Shown here: positions 25,949-34,905 of the stretch, piece after piece
Numbering within the stretch: the first letter of the stretch is position 1
Layout: every line of letters begins with the position of its first letter
Origin: Actibacterium pelagium
GTDB taxonomy: Bacteria > Pseudomonadota > Alphaproteobacteria > Rhodobacterales > Rhodobacteraceae
DNA length: 64,000 bases
Assembly: GCF_002285415.1 (NCBI RefSeq)
Contig: NZ_NSBU01000007.1
Location: 746,501-810,500 of the forward strand
Reading direction: 5' to 3'
Made by a program: the position numbers and the translations under genes
Notes under the pieces: model-generated
What the model saw: only the letters and a program-made list of their open reading frames with translations
Databases searched by the model: none
What the model was told of the DNA's origin: nothing

Positions 25949-27148
25949 ATGAAACGCAGAACAAACCTAAAACTTGCCGCAGCCGCGGCGCTGGCCTTGG
26001 CACTGCCACAAGTGGCACTGGCCGAGGATACCTTGAAACTGGGTATCGTTGCCCACAAAACAGGGCCTTTGGCGGGCGGTGAGAAAGTCACCCAGACACC
26101 AAACGTCCAGCTTTGGATCCACGAGGTTAACGAACGTGGCGGTCTGAACGTCGGCGGGACCCAGATGAAGGTCGAGCTGGTTGAATATGACGACAAAACC
26201 AACCCGGGTGAGCATATCAAGGCCGCTAACCGTTTGATTAACCAAGACAACGTACACTTCATCGTCGCGCCTTATGGCACTGGCTTCAACATCGCTGCGG
26301 CGCCGATCTACGGTAAGTCCGGTTATCCGATGGTTGCGGTTTCGGCGATCACTGACAAGGTCGACGAACTGGCAGAACGTTTCCCCAACCTGTTCTTCAC
26401 CCTCGGCACTACGACCGCTTTCGTAGAAGCCGTACGTGATATCCTGGTTGAGCAACGCGATGCCGGCAACATTGGCAACAAAGTCGCTATGGTGAACGTT
26501 GCTGACGCATTCGGAATCGAACTGGCCGATGTGGCCCGCCAAGCCTTTACCGATGCCGGGTTTGAGCTGGTTTACGACAAGTCGTACCCGCTTGGCACTC
26601 CGGACCTGTCGCCTGTTATGAAAGGCGCCAAGGCCTCGGCCGCGGATGCGTTCATCGCTTGGTCCTATCCGCCGGACAGCTTTGGTCTGGCAGAACAAGC
26701 GATCATCGAAGATCTTGACGTGTCGATCTACTACTCGGCCGTTGCGACCTCTTTCCCGGCGTTCTTCGGAGCCTACGGGTCCAAGATCGACAACGTTCTG
26801 GGCGCAGGCGGTACGAACGTCGACGACCCCAAAATCGCGGCTTATCGTCAGGCGCATGAAGAGGTGACCGGTGCGACACCTGACTTCTGGGCCTCAGCCA
26901 ATACCTATGCTGCTTTGGAAGTTCTTGGTCAGGCGATCGAAGGTGCAGGCACTTTGGACCGGAACACTGTGACCCAGTACATCAAGGACAACAGCTTTGA
27001 CACGATCATGGGCACTTTGGATTTCGAGAACAACTTCTCTGAAAAATTCTGGACCGTTGGCCAATGGCAGGACGGTGTGTTCCGGGGCGTCAAAGGCGTC
27101 AATGTCGACGGTGCTGTCGACGTACGCCTGAAAGACGGCTGGAAGTGA
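25949..27148 (+). CDS. ABC transporter substrate-binding protein, branched-chain amino acid/aromatic type (LivJ family)
   Basis: A 399-residue periplasmic ligand-binding protein of the Peripla_BP_6 group. The signal peptide is about residues 1-26 (KRRTNLKL then an Ala/Leu core ending VALA). Start ATG 25949 has GGGAG upstream; longer frames run into the preceding gene. Members of this group bind branched-chain amino acids, amides, urea or aromatic acids such as hydroxybenzoates. The flanking aldehyde and alcohol dehydrogenases favour an aromatic or aryl-acid ligand. A hairpin follows the gene. Confidence 0.9.
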   Translation: MKRRTNLKLAAAAALALALPQVALAEDTLKLGIVAHKTGPLAGGEKVTQTPNVQLWIHEVNERGGLNVGGTQMKVELVEYDDKTNPGEHIKAANRLINQDNVHFIVAPYGTGFNIAAAPIYGKSGYPMVAVSAITDKVDELAERFPNLFFTLGTTTAFVEAVRDILVEQRDAGNIGNKVAMVNVADAFGIELADVARQAFTDAGFELVYDKSYPLGTPDLSPVMKGAKASAADAFIAWSYPPDSFGLAEQAIIEDLDVSIYYSAVATSFPAFFGAYGSKIDNVLGAGGTNVDDPKIAAYRQAHEEVTGATPDFWASANTYAALEVLGQAIEGAGTLDRNTVTQYIKDNSFDTIMGTLDFENNFSEKFWTVGQWQDGVFRGVKGVNVDGAVDVRLKDGWK

Positions 27149-27162
27149 TCTGAAAGCAATAC

Positions 27163-27190
27163 TCTCTCGGCGCTTAGCCGCGCCGGGAGA
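27163..27190. other. Intercistronic hairpin after livJ-type gene
   Basis: An 11-bp stem with a single G-U pair (TCTCTCGGCGC / GCGCCGGGAGA, loop TTAGCC) lies between the binding-protein stop and the permease start. No T-tract. Probably a 3' stabiliser, as for the other binding-protein genes here. Confidence 0.55.
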
Positions 27191-27213
27191 CCTTTGAACA
27201 CCGGAAAAGACGC

Positions 27214-28077
27214 ATGGACATCCTAGTTTCAGGACTGCTGCTGGCTGGCACCTACGCCCTAATGGCGTTGGGTTTGAACCTGCAATACGGCGTTGCCAGG
27301 ATCATGAACCTTGCCAATGGCGAGATGCTGGTTCTGGGCGCATTGGCAGCCTTCTGGCTTTACATAAACGCGCAGGTCAGCCCCTTGCTGACTGTCGTGA
27401 TGGTCGGACCAATCGCTTTCATCGGCAACTGGCTGATTTATCGCTTTTTGCTTGTGCCGCTTGTGAAGCGGTCAAAAAACCAAGGTCAGCTAGAGGTCGA
27501 CTCGATCCTCGCCACCTTTGGGATGAGCTTCTTTATCGTCGGCATCATGGTGTCCATTGAAGGGGGCTTTTTCGCCTACAAATACCTTTCCGAGACTATC
27601 TCGATCCTCGGCTCCACATCTTCGCTGAACCGTCTAGCGGCCTTTTTGCTAGCCGTCGTGATCGGCGGTTCTTTGTACCTTTGGCTTAACAGAACACGAA
27701 CTGGGGTGGCCGTACGTGCTGTATCGGTCAGCACCGAAGCTGCAGGCCTTGTTGGGATCGACGTGCCGAAGATGTCCGCGCTTGCCTTTGCGCTTGGTGG
27801 CGCGGTGACATCGATGGGTGGCAGCTTGATCTCGACCTTCTACACTTTGGATGCCTCTGTCGGGGTGATCTTCACCATGAAGGCCCTGATCATCGTTATC
27901 ATGGGCGGGGTCGGTGATGTTCGAGGTACCATCGTGGCGGCGATCATCCTTGGTATCGTGGAAACTGCCGTCGCAACCTTGGTCGACCCCGGTCTGACGC
28001 TTGCCTCCGCCTACTTCATCTTTCTTCTTATCCTGCTGTTCCGTCCGCAGGGCCTGTTCGGGAGGCGTACCGCATGA
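27214..28077 (+). CDS. livH: Branched-chain-type ABC transporter permease LivH
   Basis: A 287-residue inner-membrane permease with about eight hydrophobic segments. Typical LivH motifs are present: an N-terminal GLNLQYGVARIMNLANGEM stretch and a C-terminal GGVGDVRGTIVAA coupling region. Its stop overlaps the LivM start by 4 bp (ATGA). It forms the membrane channel with LivM. Confidence 0.93.
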   Translation: MDILVSGLLLAGTYALMALGLNLQYGVARIMNLANGEMLVLGALAAFWLYINAQVSPLLTVVMVGPIAFIGNWLIYRFLLVPLVKRSKNQGQLEVDSILATFGMSFFIVGIMVSIEGGFFAYKYLSETISILGSTSSLNRLAAFLLAVVIGGSLYLWLNRTRTGVAVRAVSVSTEAAGLVGIDVPKMSALAFALGGAVTSMGGSLISTFYTLDASVGVIFTMKALIIVIMGGVGDVRGTIVAAIILGIVETAVATLVDPGLTLASAYFIFLLILLFRPQGLFGRRTA

Positions 28078-29009
28078 GCCGCAGCGGTTTTAAAGAGCTG
28101 GCCATTGCCGCCTGCCTGGCCATTCTGGCTGGCTTCGTGCCGCTGGTGTTCAACAACTATTGGCTGTCGATCTCGGTGACGGCGATGATGTATATCGCGC
28201 TATGCACTAGCTGGGTGATGTTCTCTGGTCCGACGCATTACATCTCGCTGGCCTCAGGCGCTTTCTTCGGCATTGGGGGGTACCTCGTTGCCACTGGCAT
28301 GAGCGATTACCAGATGAGTTTCTGGCTGATGGCTGGAATTTCTGCGCTGGTCGCAACGATCTTGGCCGGACTGATCGGGGCCGCGACTCTGCGGTTGTCT
28401 GGTGTCTATTTTGTGATCTTCACACTTGGTCTGGCCGAGATGATCCGGAACCTTGTGAGCTGGGTTCAAAACAACTTTCTTGGCTCGCGCGGGCTGTATG
28501 TCCTGACCGATTTCACAGAAGCGCATATCTATTGGATGCTTTTGGTCCTGGCCGCGGCCGCCTATTTCCTTGGTTGGTATATCAATCGGTCGCGCCTTGG
28601 TTTCGCGCTGCGAATTATCGGCAATGATGAGACCGTCGCGCGCCATGTTGGCATCAATACTGCCACCGCCAAAATCGTTCTATTCATGACGACGGGCTTT
28701 TTCGGTGCATTGGTCGGTGCCGTGATTGCACCGCGCTACAGTTATATCGAGCCGAACCAGGTGTTCTCGCCAGAGCTTAGCTTCATGGTTGTGATCATGG
28801 CATTGCTAGGTGGGGCAGGGCGGCTTTGGGGCCCAATCGTTGGGGTCATTCCTTTCACTTTGGTCTGGGAATACGTCTCGTTGCAGTTCCCCAATCAGAC
28901 CACGATGTTTATCGGCCTGATCTTCCTGCTGATCGTCTTCGTTTTGCCTAACGGCATCGTCGGACGCCTAGAGCAGGTGGCGGTCAAAATCCGTCAAGGA
29001 GGCCACTGA
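28074..29009 (+). CDS. livM: Branched-chain-type ABC transporter permease LivM
   Basis: A 311-residue permease of the LivM family, with about eight to ten membrane segments. The family regions YISLASGAFFGIGGYLVA (about 61-78) and GGAGRLWGPIVG (about 244-255) are clear. The start overlaps livH and the stop overlaps livG (TGATG), so the Liv genes are tightly coupled. Confidence 0.93.
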   Translation: MSRSGFKELAIAACLAILAGFVPLVFNNYWLSISVTAMMYIALCTSWVMFSGPTHYISLASGAFFGIGGYLVATGMSDYQMSFWLMAGISALVATILAGLIGAATLRLSGVYFVIFTLGLAEMIRNLVSWVQNNFLGSRGLYVLTDFTEAHIYWMLLVLAAAAYFLGWYINRSRLGFALRIIGNDETVARHVGINTATAKIVLFMTTGFFGALVGAVIAPRYSYIEPNQVFSPELSFMVVIMALLGGAGRLWGPIVGVIPFTLVWEYVSLQFPNQTTMFIGLIFLLIVFVLPNGIVGRLEQVAVKIRQGGH

Positions 29010-29746
29010 TGCGTTATAGCGGTTCTGCTCTTTCAGTGAACGGTGTCACCAAGCGGTTCGGTGGTCTTGTCGCCGTCGACAACATGGAATTCAGCGTGGG
29101 CGAGCACGAGATGGTCGGCATCATCGGTCCGAACGGCTCGGGCAAGACGACCATGATGAACATGATCTCTGGCACGTTCAAACCAACTTCTGGTTCCATT
29201 TCGATGATGGGATCACGGATCTCAGACCTGCCTGCGCAAGAGATTACCCGTCGCGGGGTGGGGCGCACATTCCAGCTTGTTCGCCTTCTACCGTCACTTT
29301 CGGTTCTGGAAAACGTCATTGCCGGTGCCGTTTTCGGGCATCGCAAGCGTTGGGGGCGCGAAGCAGAGGATCACGCCCATCGGATGCTTGAGCGCGTTGG
29401 TATGGACGCGATGAGCTATGCCCCCGTGTCCTCGCTTACTTATATCGATCAGAAACGCGTCGAACTTGCGCGCGTTCTGGCGGGTGATCCTGAAATTTTG
29501 CTTTTGGATGAATGGCTTGCGGGCCTTAATCCAACAGAGTTGGAAACCGGTATCGAGCTTATTCATGACCTTCGCAAGGAAGGCCGTACCGTCATTCTGG
29601 TTGAACATGTCATGGATGCAATTCGCTCGCTTTGCGACCGCTGCGTTGTAATGTCGTCGGGGGTGAAGATCGCAGAAGGTTCGCCTGATGTCGTCTTGTC
29701 CGACCCCGAAGTGATCCGCGCTTACCTGGGAGATGACGATGCTTGA
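29009..29746 (+). CDS. livG: Branched-chain-type ABC transporter ATP-binding protein LivG
   Basis: A 245-residue ATPase. Walker A GPNGSGKTT is at 40-48 and Walker B ILLLDEW near 160-166, where a Trp replaces the usual Pro after DE. The signature region reads SSLTYIDQKRVELARVL, degenerate compared with the canonical LSGGQ, a known trend in some aromatic-acid LivG proteins but here quite marked. AGGAGG precedes the start. Energises transport with LivF. Confidence 0.92.
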   Translation: MRYSGSALSVNGVTKRFGGLVAVDNMEFSVGEHEMVGIIGPNGSGKTTMMNMISGTFKPTSGSISMMGSRISDLPAQEITRRGVGRTFQLVRLLPSLSVLENVIAGAVFGHRKRWGREAEDHAHRMLERVGMDAMSYAPVSSLTYIDQKRVELARVLAGDPEILLLDEWLAGLNPTELETGIELIHDLRKEGRTVILVEHVMDAIRSLCDRCVVMSSGVKIAEGSPDVVLSDPEVIRAYLGDDDA

Positions 29747-30881
29747 GGTCAGAAATCTCTCTGTCGCTTATGGCCAGCACCGCGCGCTGGAAAACGTGTC
29801 TATCAAGATCGACAAGGGCGAAATCGTTGTGATCCTTGGGGCCAACGGCGCTGGTAAGTCAACACTTCTGCGCGCCATCAGCGGCATTTGCGAAGGGCAG
29901 CATTCCGGTGATGTTGTCGTTGATGGGCACCCCATTCTTGGCCTTTCTTCAGATCGTATTGTCGAAGGCGGTGTCGCGCTTGTTCCAGAGGGTCGCGGGA
30001 TATTTGGTGACCTGACCGTCCGGGAAAATCTGGTGCTGGGGGCCTATGCCAACCGCGCCCGAGACGACGAGGCCGCAAACCTTGAACGGGTGATGAGCCT
30101 ATTTCCCAAACTTGGCGAACGGCAGAACCAAATCGCCCGCACAATGTCGGGCGGCGAGCAACAGATGGTTGCCATCGGCCGAGCAATGATGAGCAACCCG
30201 CAGATCCTGATGCTGGACGAGCCCTCTTTGGGTCTGTCTCCCCTGCTTTGCAAAGAGCTGTTCCAGAGCCTGACAGAGGTGCGTAAGGCTGGCATCGGGA
30301 TACTTCTGGTCGAGCAGAACGCAAAGCAAAGCCTGGCCATCGCTGATCGGGGCTATCTGCTAGAAAACGCCCATATCGTACACGAGGACAGTGCCCAGAA
30401 ACTGGCCAGTGATCCGGCTGTTCAGAAAGCCTATCTTGGCGCGGGCGGGACGGCGTCCGGAGCCGCGAAAAAGGGTTCGGCAGAGAAATCCGCCGAAGAC
30501 GCGGTCATTGCCGACGTTGTCACCAGACAACCGTTCAGACAGCGCGTAGTGCCGCGCCGTAACGCCGATGACCTTCTTGGGCAGTCGGTCGATGCGCTCG
30601 TGGCGTCAGCTTCGGTTAAGTCTGCGCCCACGCTATCGCGACCAAAGGCCTCGTCAACAGCGGGCAGCCATGAGGCGCGCCTAAAGACAATGATTGCGGA
30701 GATCGAGACAGCGGCAGCCGGAGCGCGACAGAAGCGGCGTTTGCAGCCTGTACGCATGCAAAGCCCGGAAGTGCCGGTGCCGAAAGAACCCAAAAAGCCT
30801 GTCGTGGTCGAAGTTTACCGCGCGCCACGCGTCGAAGTTTATCGCCGTCGCGAAGGCAGCAACGAATTTGAAAGGGACTAA
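29739..30881 (+). CDS. livF: Branched-chain-type ABC transporter ATP-binding protein LivF with ~145-residue C-terminal extension
   Basis: Residues 1-235 are a normal LivF ATPase: Walker A GANGAGKST 34-42, signature MSGGEQQ 136-142, Walker B LMLDEP 157-162. The protein then continues to residue 380 with a Lys/Ala/Pro/Val-rich, low-complexity tail (DNA about 30444-30878) that contains a tandem EVYR repeat near the end and no recognised domain. LivF proteins are usually about 235-250 residues long. ATG 29739 is chosen over ATG 29733 because GGGAG is correctly spaced only for the former; it overlaps the livG stop. Confidence 0.9.
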   Translation: MLEVRNLSVAYGQHRALENVSIKIDKGEIVVILGANGAGKSTLLRAISGICEGQHSGDVVVDGHPILGLSSDRIVEGGVALVPEGRGIFGDLTVRENLVLGAYANRARDDEAANLERVMSLFPKLGERQNQIARTMSGGEQQMVAIGRAMMSNPQILMLDEPSLGLSPLLCKELFQSLTEVRKAGIGILLVEQNAKQSLAIADRGYLLENAHIVHEDSAQKLASDPAVQKAYLGAGGTASGAAKKGSAEKSAEDAVIADVVTRQPFRQRVVPRRNADDLLGQSVDALVASASVKSAPTLSRPKASSTAGSHEARLKTMIAEIETAAAGARQKRRLQPVRMQSPEVPVPKEPKKPVVVEVYRAPRVEVYRRREGSNEFERD

Positions 30882-30892
30882 AGGAGAAAGTC

Positions 30893-32368
30893 ATGCTGGA
30901 TAGGGCTACATCTGGTCCCGTTATCAAGGGACATTACATTGGCGGCCAATGGGTTCAGGGAACTGGAACATTCGTCGACTCAAACCCGTCAGACGGCAGC
31001 ACATGGGCGACCGTGCCAGATGCCGGAATCGCTGAAGTTCGTGCAGCGATTGATGCCGGGCAGGCGGCCTTTGAGGGCTGGTCTTCGCTGAAATTCAGCG
31101 AGCGGGCACATTATCTGCTGAAGATGGCCGACATCTGGGAACGTCGCATCCCCGATTTCGTGACCGCGATGCAGGGCGAAGGTGGCGGCTGGTTCGGCAA
31201 GGGAATGTTCGAGGCCGGCTACGTGCCGGAAGTTTTCCGGGCAGCGGCCGCTGCGTGCTTCAACCCAATTGGTGAAGTGATGCCTTCGGAAACCGGTAAG
31301 TTTTCGACCGCGGTGCGTTCGCCGATGGGGGTGGTGACCATCATTTCCCCATGGAATTTCCCCGGCATTCTGTCGTCGCGCGGGCTCGCCTTTCCATTGG
31401 CGGCGGGCAATACAATCGTGCTGAAACCTTCAGAGGATACACCCTATTGCGGCGGTTTGTTCTTCGCGGAAGTAGCCGAAGAAGCAGGCCTGCCAGCCGG
31501 TGTTTTCAATGTCGTAGTCTGCTCGCGCGACAACGTTCAGGTGGTTGGCGACGAGTTGATCGAAAACCCGTTGGTCAAAGGGGTGTCGTTCACAGGCTCG
31601 ACCCCGGTAGGGCGCACTATCGCGGCTAAGTGCGGTGCGCATCTTAAAAAGTGCTGTGTCGAACTGGGCGGGAAGGACAGCCTGATTGTCCGCGCCGATG
31701 CGGATTTGGAACGCGCCACACAGGCTGCCAATTTTGGCAGTTTCATGCATCAGGGTCAGATCTGCATGAGCGTCGAAAAAGTTCTGGTACATGAAAGCAT
31801 CTACCCGGAATTCCTGCGCCGTTTTGCTGAGCGCGCCCGCAAGCTTCCGGTTGGGAACACTTCGGACAAAGGCAATGTTATCGGTCCGCTGATCAACGAT
31901 CGGCAAGTGGCCCGAGTGAAAAGCCAGATAGAAGATGCTCTCGCAAGAGGGGCCAAAGTTGTGGTCGGCGGTGGCATCAAAGATCGTTTTGTCGAGCCCA
32001 CAATCCTGACCGGGGTCACCCCCGACATGAAGGTCTATCAGGATGAGACTTTCGGCCCTGTAGTGCCAGTCATCCCATTCTCGACCGACGAAGAGGCCAT
32101 CGCGATTGCCAACGACACAGAATATGGGTTGTCGTCGGGCATTATCACTGCCGACGAAGAGCGTGCGCTTGAAATGGCCCGTTCTCTGCAAACTGGGATG
32201 TGTCACATCAACTGTAGCTCTGTGAATGACGAGCCGCATGTGCCCTTCGGTGGCTCGAAAGCCTCGGGCGTTGGGCGTCACGGCGGGCGTTGGTCAATGG
32301 AGACCTTTACCGAAACACGCTGGATCACGATGGACAGGGGCGGTCGCCCTTATCCGCCGGTATTTTAG
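30893..32368 (+). CDS. Aldehyde dehydrogenase (vanillin/benzaldehyde dehydrogenase-like)
   Basis: A 491-residue ALDH. SPWNFP is at 152-157, the general base E257 in VELGGKD, and the catalytic cysteine C291 in HQGQICMS. It follows livF by 11 bases with AAAGGAG before the ATG and precedes the coniferyl-alcohol-dehydrogenase-like SDR by 9 bases. This is the second ALDH in the operon. With the SDR it could carry an aryl alcohol through its aldehyde to the acid. Substrate assignment is inferred from context and overall similarity in pattern to aromatic aldehyde dehydrogenases. Confidence 0.9.
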   Translation: MLDRATSGPVIKGHYIGGQWVQGTGTFVDSNPSDGSTWATVPDAGIAEVRAAIDAGQAAFEGWSSLKFSERAHYLLKMADIWERRIPDFVTAMQGEGGGWFGKGMFEAGYVPEVFRAAAAACFNPIGEVMPSETGKFSTAVRSPMGVVTIISPWNFPGILSSRGLAFPLAAGNTIVLKPSEDTPYCGGLFFAEVAEEAGLPAGVFNVVVCSRDNVQVVGDELIENPLVKGVSFTGSTPVGRTIAAKCGAHLKKCCVELGGKDSLIVRADADLERATQAANFGSFMHQGQICMSVEKVLVHESIYPEFLRRFAERARKLPVGNTSDKGNVIGPLINDRQVARVKSQIEDALARGAKVVVGGGIKDRFVEPTILTGVTPDMKVYQDETFGPVVPVIPFSTDEEAIAIANDTEYGLSSGIITADEERALEMARSLQTGMCHINCSSVNDEPHVPFGGSKASGVGRHGGRWSMETFTETRWITMDRGGRPYPPVF

Positions 32369-32377
32369 GGATTAGAC

Positions 32378-33175
32378 ATGTCTGTTCAAAACCTGCTGGC
32401 AGGTAAGAAAATCGTCGTCACGGGATCGGCCTCGGGGATCGGCAAGGAAACCGCCCGCTTGCTGACTGCACAAGGGGCGACCGTTCTGGGTGTCGACCTC
32501 AACAAAAGCTTTGATCATGTGGAAGAGTTCTACCGCGCTGATCTTAGCGACGGTCCAACCATCGAAGCACTGGTAGACGTTCTTCCCTCGGGCATCGACG
32601 GGATTGCGAATGTCGCGGGTCTGCCACCGACAGCACCGGCGGAAAAGGTGTTGGCGGTGAACCTTGTCGGGCTGAAGCACTTCACCGAACTCATGATCGA
32701 CAAACTGAATGACGGTGCCTCGATCGTGAACCTTGCCTCGCTTGCCGGGTTCGGCTGGCAGCAATCTGTCGAGGCTATCAAGGCTTCGGAAAATCTTGGC
32801 TACGCCGGCATAAAGGACTTCATCGCTAAATGGAGTGTCGGCAACGAAGGTGGACGGTCTTATTTCTTCTCCAAAGAAGCATTGGTCGTCTGGACCATGC
32901 AGAACCGATGGACCTGGCGCGACCGCGGCATTCGCATGAATGCGGTCAGCCCGGGGCCAGTGGACACTCCGATCCTTCAGGACTTCCTCGAAACCTTGGG
33001 CGCCCGCGCCGAGGAAGATGCCCGCGTCATGGACCGCCCCGGTACACCGGAAGATATTGCGCCCGTCGTGGCCTTTCTGTTGTCGGACATGACCAGTTGG
33101 TTGCGCGGCACAAACATTCACACCGACGGCGGAATGGCGTCGAACATCCTGTGCGACATGCACGGCTTCTCATAA
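32378..33175 (+). CDS. SDR-family oxidoreductase, coniferyl-alcohol dehydrogenase-like
   Basis: A 265-residue short-chain dehydrogenase. The NAD(P) motif TGSASGIG is at 15-22, NVAG at 78-81, and the catalytic triad is S121, Y162 and K166. The NVAGLPPTAP stretch and the long insertion between the Ser and Tyr are features I associate with the coniferyl-alcohol/3-alpha-hydroxysteroid dehydrogenase subgroup. It would oxidise an aryl (hydroxycinnamyl-type) alcohol to the aldehyde for the adjacent ALDH. Family certain, substrate probable at best. Confidence 0.85.
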   Translation: MSVQNLLAGKKIVVTGSASGIGKETARLLTAQGATVLGVDLNKSFDHVEEFYRADLSDGPTIEALVDVLPSGIDGIANVAGLPPTAPAEKVLAVNLVGLKHFTELMIDKLNDGASIVNLASLAGFGWQQSVEAIKASENLGYAGIKDFIAKWSVGNEGGRSYFFSKEALVVWTMQNRWTWRDRGIRMNAVSPGPVDTPILQDFLETLGARAEEDARVMDRPGTPEDIAPVVAFLLSDMTSWLRGTNIHTDGGMASNILCDMHGFS

Positions 33176-33190
33176 GGAAAGGGTAAGAAA

Positions 33191-34732
33191 ATGAGCGTAC
33201 TTGCCTGGGTCATTCTTCTTCTAGTCATCATCGCGGCCTTCGTCGCGGTCGTAGCGTGGTTCTATGAACGCGCCACAAATGAGGTCAGCCTCGTTCGGAC
33301 CGGCGTCGGGGGGCGCAAGGTGATAAAGGACGGCGGCACATTGGCCGTTCCCTATTTCCACGAGATTTCTCGTGTGAACATGCAGACCCTACGGCTGGAT
33401 GTTGCACGAAAGGGCGACTCCTCCCTGATCACCAAGGACAGGATGCGTGTCGATGTCGGGGCAGAGTTCTATGTCTCGGTCGCGCCGGAAGAAGACGCCA
33501 TCGCACGCGCCGCCCAGACCCTTGGCAAGCGCACGTTCCAGTCGGATCAACTGCGGTCGCTGGTCGATGGGATGATGATCGATGCGCTTCGCTCTGTCGC
33601 GGCGCGCATGACGATGGATGAGCTGCACGAGAACCGCGCGGCCTTTGTCGCCGAGGTTCGCGAGTCGTTGAAAGACGTGCTGTCGCGTTACGGTCTTGAA
33701 CTGGATAGCGTGTCGCTTACGGCGCTTGACCAGACGCCCTTCGCCTCTTTGGACGAGAACAACGCGTTCAACGCGGTTGGGATGCGCAAACTGGCCGAGG
33801 TGATCGCCAATTCCAAGAAGGAACGCGCCGAGATTGATGCTGACGCAGAGGTGTCGGTTCGCAAGGCTGCGATGGAAGCGGCCCGTCGCCGTCTAGAAAT
33901 CGACCTTGAAGAACGCCGCGCCGAGATTGCTCAGCAGCAAGAGATTGAAACACTTTCTGCCGCCCAACTGGCCGAGATCGCCCGGCGTAAGGCTGAAAGC
34001 GAACAATCTGCGGCCTCTGCGCGGATCGAAATGGAAAGACAGATCCAAGCCGCCGAGATTGCCCGCGAACAGGCTCTGACTATTGCAGAGCAGGATCGCC
34101 AGATTGCGATTGCAGCGAAGAGCCAGGAAGAAAGCAAGGCGGGAGCAGCGGCGGATACTGCGCGCGCTAATGCTGTCAAAGCAGCTGAGGCCGTGGAAAC
34201 CGCCAAAGCCACCGCCGAGGCAGAACGTCGTCAGACCCTGTCACTGATCGCAGCACAGGCCGAAGCCGAAGCTGTGGCCCGCCGCGCTGAAATCAAGGCG
34301 AAATCCGAGAAAGCGACCGCGAAAGACAAGGCCGAGGCGATGCAAGTCGAGAACGAAGCGATCAAGGCTGTCGAACTTGCGAAAGCAGAAACCATCAGGG
34401 CACGTCTGGAAGCCGAGAATGCTCGGTCGAGTGAACTGGTTGCCATGGAGTTGGAAAAAGCACGTCTTGAAGCGATGCCGAAAATCGTCAGTGAAATGGT
34501 TAAGCCCGCTGAAAAAATCAATGGTATCAGCATCAACCATCTTTCTGGTGGGTTTGGCTCTCAGTCGGGTGGCGGTTCACATGGCGGGGATAAGCCTGTG
34601 GTCAATCAGGCGCTGGACTCTATCATGGACATGGCCGTTCAGCTTCCAGCGTTGCAGAAGATCGGCGAGACCATCGGGCTGAACCTGGAGGATGGACTGC
34701 CTGACACGCGGAAGCCGAAAAAGAAATCCTGA
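33191..34732 (+). CDS. Flotillin/SPFH-domain membrane protein (YqiK-like)
   Basis: A 513-residue protein with one N-terminal membrane anchor (about 5-24), an SPFH/band-7 domain (about 30-200), a long Ala/Glu/Lys-rich coiled coil (about 205-450) and a glycine-rich stretch near 460-475. Bacterial flotillins scaffold membrane microdomains and influence membrane fluidity. It is the last gene of the alcohol/aldehyde/Liv operon, 15 bases after the SDR with AGGAAAGGG before its ATG, and is followed by the strong terminator. Co-transcription with catabolic genes suggests a response to membrane-active substrates. No NfeD-type partner gene is adjacent. Confidence 0.88.
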   Translation: MSVLAWVILLLVIIAAFVAVVAWFYERATNEVSLVRTGVGGRKVIKDGGTLAVPYFHEISRVNMQTLRLDVARKGDSSLITKDRMRVDVGAEFYVSVAPEEDAIARAAQTLGKRTFQSDQLRSLVDGMMIDALRSVAARMTMDELHENRAAFVAEVRESLKDVLSRYGLELDSVSLTALDQTPFASLDENNAFNAVGMRKLAEVIANSKKERAEIDADAEVSVRKAAMEAARRRLEIDLEERRAEIAQQQEIETLSAAQLAEIARRKAESEQSAASARIEMERQIQAAEIAREQALTIAEQDRQIAIAAKSQEESKAGAAADTARANAVKAAEAVETAKATAEAERRQTLSLIAAQAEAEAVARRAEIKAKSEKATAKDKAEAMQVENEAIKAVELAKAETIRARLEAENARSSELVAMELEKARLEAMPKIVSEMVKPAEKINGISINHLSGGFGSQSGGGSHGGDKPVVNQALDSIMDMAVQLPALQKIGETIGLNLEDGLPDTRKPKKKS

Positions 34733-34789
34733 TGATGGGATGAAGGGTGTGAACTGAGCATCCTTCCCAATCAAAATTTCGAGAAAACT

Positions 34790-34831
34790 AAAAACGCGCC
34801 CCCTCTATTCAAGTAGAGGGGGCGCGTTTTT
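34790..34831. terminator. Strong bidirectional rho-independent terminator
   Basis: An 18-bp perfect stem (arms 34790-34807 and 34814-34831) with loop TTCAAG, ending in T5 on both strands. It sits between the convergent flotillin gene and the second dctM, terminating both operons. Confidence 0.93.
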
Positions 34832-34905
34832 GTCAGCTCATCCGAACTCATATCCGCAGGTAGCTTGCGCCAAGCAAACCCGTTCGGCGCGGTCAACTAG
34901 ATGCC

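Noticed and set aside
33800-34480. Tandem DNA repeat in the flotillin gene
   Set aside because: The Ala/Glu/Lys repetition is at protein level (coiled coil); the bases do not repeat exactly.
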